DNA of 64,000 nt, taken from assembly GCF_016097555.1 (NCBI RefSeq), contig NC_054712.1, positions 48,713,818 through 48,777,817 of the forward strand, in the 5' to 3' direction. The number at the start of each line of letters is the position of its first letter. Within the stretch, counting starts at the first letter, position 1. A program made the translations under genes and the position numbers. The notes beneath the pieces are model-generated. The model was not told the DNA's origin. It ran no database searches and was given only the letters and a program-made list of their open reading frames with translations. This DNA is from Gigantopelta aegis. Taxonomy: Eukaryota > Mollusca > Gastropoda > Neomphalida > Peltospiridae. Below are positions 60,497-64,000 of the stretch, one piece after another.

Positions 60497-61151
60497 CGCT
60501 CAATTTTTATGGTTGTCCAGTCATCTGTGACGACCTAATATTCAGTCGGGCAACATAATTCTATGATACTAGTTGCCCGTCGGACGACTGACTTTTTTTA
60601 ACACCAAAAGGCGAGTTGTGTCACATAATAACGTGCATTTTCCTTGCCCACAATCGCTTTTAAACTGTCGTTATCTAAACTTAAAGTGTCGGTCAATCAG
60701 TCGAAATCATGTGAGTTTGCCACTCGGAACTTCTCGGCCAATTCTGTGAGACATCAGGGGAAAATCGTAATCGGCTGAAGTATTCCGAATAGTAAACATT
60801 CCAGTGCATTTGATTGGAACAGAGTGCATTCAATTGGAAAATAGCTAATGTGTCGCCAAATCACAAAAATCTTAAGCAATTAGGCCCTATGTGTACATGT
60901 ATATAACTACAAACATTTAAAAACATTATTAAAAAGTAATATTATTTTATTGTCAGACAGTACATATTATATTTTACATTGACAACATATTAATTCCAAA
61001 CCTGTTGGTTGCTGTTTTATTGGAATATAAATATAACTAGTTTCAAAACATGGATGAAATCAGGGAAACCAAATTTTTGGAGGGGCAACCTCAATGTGAA
61101 CCCATACTTGCCCTCTGGGCAAGCGACCAAAATCCTTAAAATTGAGCATTG
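60494..61151. mobile_element. TIR element of 658 bp (CAGCGCTCAATTTT ends)
   Basis: Left CAGCGCTCAATTTTTATGG and right (inverted) CAATGCTCAATTTTAAGG are imperfect inverted termini, both bounded by TATATA simple repeats. The subterminal GGGCAA, GCGACCAA and TCGGGCAAC motifs resemble the element at 4420-5996. No transposase inside. Confidence 0.55.
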
Positions 61152-61154
61152 TAT

Positions 61155-61340
61155 ATATATAGATATAGATATAGATATAGATAGATATATACATGTAGAT
61201 ATATATCTATATATCTATATACATATATATATAGATATATACAGATATATATATATAATATATATATAGATATATAGATATATACAGATATATATATATA
61301 ATATATATATAGATATATATATATATAGATATATATATAT
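61155..61340. repeat. Compound (TATAGA)n/(TA)n microsatellite
   Basis: About 185 bp of TATAGA, TATACAGA and TA repeats. The Ile/Tyr open frames across it are artefacts. Confidence 0.95.
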
Positions 61341-61341
61341 A

Positions 61342-62443
61342 GACGTCCGGTTTGGAGGGAATTCCAGTTTACTGAGGGTCTGGTTTTGAGGGGTTTCACT
61401 GTGTGTGTGTATACAGTGAAACCCCTCAAAACCGGACCCTCAGTAAACCGGAATTCCCTCAAAACCGGACGTTTTACACGGTCCCGTGATTTGCGTATCT
61501 TTTAACACTAAAAGTTACCCCTCTAAACCGGAAACCCCTCTAAACTGAACACCGGACAAACAATTCAGTCCCAATGTGTCAATTTAGTGTAAATCTTCCC
61601 CATGAAAACCGAATGACCAAACCACTACCAGTCAGTGTGGCACAACTAATTGCTCCTAATGTCACTCCAGCCGGATTAACTCTGCGAACACATAATGTGC
61701 ACATGCTCGGGTTCGCTATTATCAATGTAATCACAGTTACACGCCCCTAAGTAGGCAAGGTTGGCAACATGTCAATAAACATTTAACAAAAGACCCATCG
61801 CCAGCGTAAATATTTAATTTACACAAGCATTGTGTTGGTTACGATATGCCGAGTTCGGGTTTGGGTTTGATGTTTTAAGTCACGAAGGTGATTTATGGTC
61901 TATATATTCCTTCACAAATGTGTAACGTGATTTGCTTCAAAGATCGAAAAAAATAACAATGAATTTAATTCACTGTCTTCCTATCATGTGAATTTGTTGC
62001 TCTTTTAAAAAACATTTATTTAGTTAAATAAAGAGTAAACAAAAGTAACGTTGGCTTTGCATGGTCGAACAGATGTTAGTGACATTTTATTTTCATATCG
62101 ATTTTCAACATAACAAAACGACCAGCTAAACGTCACCATGTTGAACTATCACACGATTATAAACTTTAAATAATTAAAAGTTTCAAAAGCAAACCTAAAC
62201 GAACGTTAAGATTTTGGGGTGAAAAGTTTAGTATGGGAAATTCAGCAGTTGGAGACATTATCAAGAAGCGAGAGGTTTATAAAGCAGAGTTTGCAAAGAT
62301 CATTAGCAGAAATAAACGATAAGCTGAACTATTTAATGGGGAAGGGAAGGTAGTTACTTAAATGCAGACCCCTGAAAACCGGACACCACTGACAACCGGA
62401 CATTTTACTTAGTCCCATTGATGTCCGGTTTAGAGGGTTTTTA

Positions 62444-62450
<7 letters not shown>
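61342..62450 (+). mobile_element. Small pogo/Tigger-like element with ACCGGAC termini, decayed
   Basis: It starts with a fold-back (arms 61344-61401 and 61412-61469; GTCCGGTTT...CACTGT) and ends in ATGTCCGGTTTAGAGGG...TACTGTA. At 62215-62325 a plus frame reads FSMGNSAVGDIIKKREVYKAEF, a CENP-B-type helix-turn-helix as in pogo transposases. The catalytic domain is absent, so this is an internally deleted copy, in intron 2 of the MPV17L-like gene. Confidence 0.6.
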
Positions 62451-62510
<60 letters not shown>

Positions 62511-62520
62511 CACAGAGAGT
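62447..62520. repeat. (TA)n microsatellite with (CA)n tail
   Basis: About 55 bp of TA followed by ACACACACACAGAGAG. Confidence 0.95.
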
Positions 62521-62654
62521 CAGTAATCTGTCTTTTAAGTACCAGAAACCGTGATATCTGAAATAAACATCTCTTTTAGTTTGTAACCTTTCTCCCATTA
62601 TTATAATGATGTAGCAAAAATGGCAATTGAGAATGAATTAATGAATGTTGAATG

Positions 62655-62745
62655 ACACCTCAGCACAAAAATACACATCGGCTACTGGGTGTCAGAGAAG
62701 GTAAGTATATGGATACCAATAGCCGATGTGTGTTTTTGTGCAGGT
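62655..62745. repeat. Imperfect fold-back of a SINE-tail motif
   Basis: CAGCACAAAAATACACATCG and its inverse CGATGTGTGTTTTTGTGC flank a 25-30-nt centre. Arms of about 31 nt have a few mismatches. The motif also occurs singly at about 56230-56270. Confidence 0.7.
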
Positions 62746-62996
62746 CGGAAGTATGAAAATGTACTCCCAAAAAGAGCCCTAAATCTTTTTTTTCTTTCTA
62801 AAATTAATGTTTAATATTCAAATTGTATACCTATGGCTACATGTACCTGTATACAAGTATACATTTTTTTGTGTCTTTTGTTAACTACATTTTTAAAATG
62901 ATAACTTTTTTGTTCAATTATTTAAAAAAAAAAAGAAACCTTTAGCTGCAAATAAGTCTCTTTTGTCTTGTCCTGCAATATATTATCTTTTTTCAG

Positions 62997-63134
62997 ACTG
63001 GTTTAATGTGGTGGCCATTTGTCCAGTCGGTCAACTTCCGGTTTGTGCCACATCAGTACAAGCCAGTGTTTGTAGCTGGGGCCTCATTCATCTGGAGTAA
63101 CTTTCTGTCCTTCATGAAAGAAGATCATATACAT
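62997..63134 (+). CDS. MPV17L: MPV17-like protein, coding exon 3
   Basis: 46 codons, phase 0, acceptor ATCTTTTTTCAG, donor CAT|GTAAGT. It carries the family signature TGLMWWPFVQSVNFRFVPHQY and FIWSNFLSFMKEDH (human MPV17L: SGLMYWPFVQLTNF). With exons 1-2 this gives 167 residues, and human MPV17L has 196, so a short terminal exon should lie beyond the 42-bp array or past the window. Confidence 0.92.
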
Positions 63135-63320
63135 GTAAGTAACCATACTCCATGAGAGGAGATCAAATATAAAGATAATACCTGGAAGATACATTCTCTC
63201 CTTTAAAAAAATATCATAATATGATCATAATGTGATTAACTTTTCTTTCCTTCATGAAATCATATTATAACAAAAAATAATACATTTAAGTAATGTTTTC
63301 TCCATGATACTTATTATTGT

Positions 63321-63698
63321 AACTTTCTCTCCTTCATGAAAGAAGATCATACTTATTGTTGTAACTTTCTCTCCTTCATGAAAGAAGATCATACTTATTG
63401 TTGTAACTTTCTCTCCTTCATGAAAGAAGATCATACTTATTGTTGTAACTTTCTCTCCTTCATGAAAGAAGATCATACTTATTGTTGTAACTTTCTCTCC
63501 TTCATAAAAGAAGATCATACTTATTGTTGTAACTTTCTCTCCTTCATAAAAGAAGATCATACTTATTGTTGTAACTTTCTCTCCTTCATGAAAGAAGATC
63601 ATACTTATTGTTGTAACTTTCTCTCCTTCATGAAAGAAGATCATACTTATTGTTGTAACTTTCTCTCCTTCATAAAAGAAGATCATATTGAGGTAAAA
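63321..63698 (+). repeat. 42-bp array copied from the end of MPV17L-like exon 3, 9 copies
   Basis: AACTTTCTCTCCTTCATGAA starts at 63321, 63363, 63405, 63447, 63489, 63531, 63573, 63615 and 63657. Exon 3 contains the same text at 63099 with one change (CTG for CTC). The unit is 14 codons, NFLSFMKEDHTYCC in the exon's own frame, without stops through all copies. The last copy ends in ATTGAG|GTAAAA, a possible donor. Confidence 0.95.
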
Positions 63699-63699
63699 C

Positions 63700-64000
63700 T
63701 TTTCAGGGCTAGCTCTAGGTCCACAGAAAATTTCTCCAAATTATTTATTAACCTTAAAAAATTGCACAAACCCTGTTATTTTATAACAAAATTTAAATTA
63801 TTACATGAAATAAAATTCGCCATTTGTTTTTTGAAATTCGCAACTGGCAAATTTGGCAAGTGCCAGAGCTAGCCCTGTAAGCTGTATAAAACCAGTCTTT
63901 GATCTTTTGGCTAACTGCTAAGTGTAAGTATTTTTTTTTCACCTTAACCACTATGAATGATTGTTTAGGGTGTGTGTGGGAGGTGACACTTTTGAGTAGT
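63700..64000 (+). other. Right end of the window, probable intron 3 of the MPV17L-like gene
   Basis: AT-rich, with AGGGCTAGCTCTAGG and, inverted, CCAGAGCTAGCCCTG bounding about 63705-63880, which suggests another small inverted-repeat element. The last coding exon was not found. Confidence 0.4.

Noticed and set aside
61009..61462. Tyr/Ile-rich open frames
   Set aside because: They are translations of TATAGA/TA microsatellite.
63252..63686. 144-codon minus-strand frame of EGEKVTTISMIFF repeats
   Set aside because: The antisense shadow of the exon-3-derived 42-bp array.

Overview
The window is intron-rich, AT-rich animal nuclear DNA, most likely from a mollusc or another lophotrochozoan. The evidence is canonical GT-AG introns, long introns, two families of tRNA-headed SINEs, Tc1, Tigger/pogo and hAT-like transposons, LINE debris and a very large amount of tandem repeat. 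The species-level guess is inference. No prokaryotic, organellar or rRNA feature was seen.

Four genes are supported. (1) At the left edge on the minus strand (1-3701) is a gene whose 2.4-kb exon encodes two LOTUS/OST-HTH domains. It continues past position 1. (2) On the plus strand at 8.66-12.23 kb three phase-compatible exons encode the start of an unrecognised protein with a mitochondrial-presequence-like N-terminus. Its first intron holds 16 copies of a 183-bp repeat, and a 200-N assembly gap follows exon 3. (3) The main gene is SLC9A8 (NHE8, Golgi/endosomal and apical Na+/H+ exchanger) on the minus strand. All 16 coding exons (57251 down to 25688) join in frame to give 656 residues, against 581 in human. 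Its last intron is 16.1 kb and is packed with transposon remains. (4) Head to head with it, on the plus strand from 58488, are the first three coding exons of an MPV17L-like gene, which runs past position 64000.

Layout: 1-8.6 kb LOTUS gene, its upstream region and a TIR element with target-site duplication; 8.6-12.5 kb unidentified gene with a satellite-like intron; 13.7-18.5 kb three consecutive minisatellite fields; 18.5-25.7 kb AT-rich DNA downstream of the SLC9A8 stop, possibly 3' UTR; 25.8-42 kb SLC9A8 intron 15 with a ZNF862-like hAT pseudogene, a Tigger pseudogene carrying nested insertions, a Tc1 copy and MITEs; 42-57.3 kb the other 15 SLC9A8 exons; 57.3-64 kb shared promoter region and MPV17L-like gene.

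The most striking observation is that several tandem arrays appear to be grown from coding or splice-junction sequence. The array in SLC9A8 intron 10 resembles the exon 10 5' splice site, repeated many dozens of times. The intron 11 array is three extra copies of the exon 12 3' splice site plus about 45 nt of exon. The MPV17L-like intron 3 array is nine copies of the end of exon 3. The hAT pseudogene holds three coding-derived arrays (42, 60 and 102 bp), and the Tigger pseudogene holds 20 copies of a 79-bp coding segment. This suggests a local process that amplifies short genic segments. It is an inference from sequence and needs population or long-read comparison.
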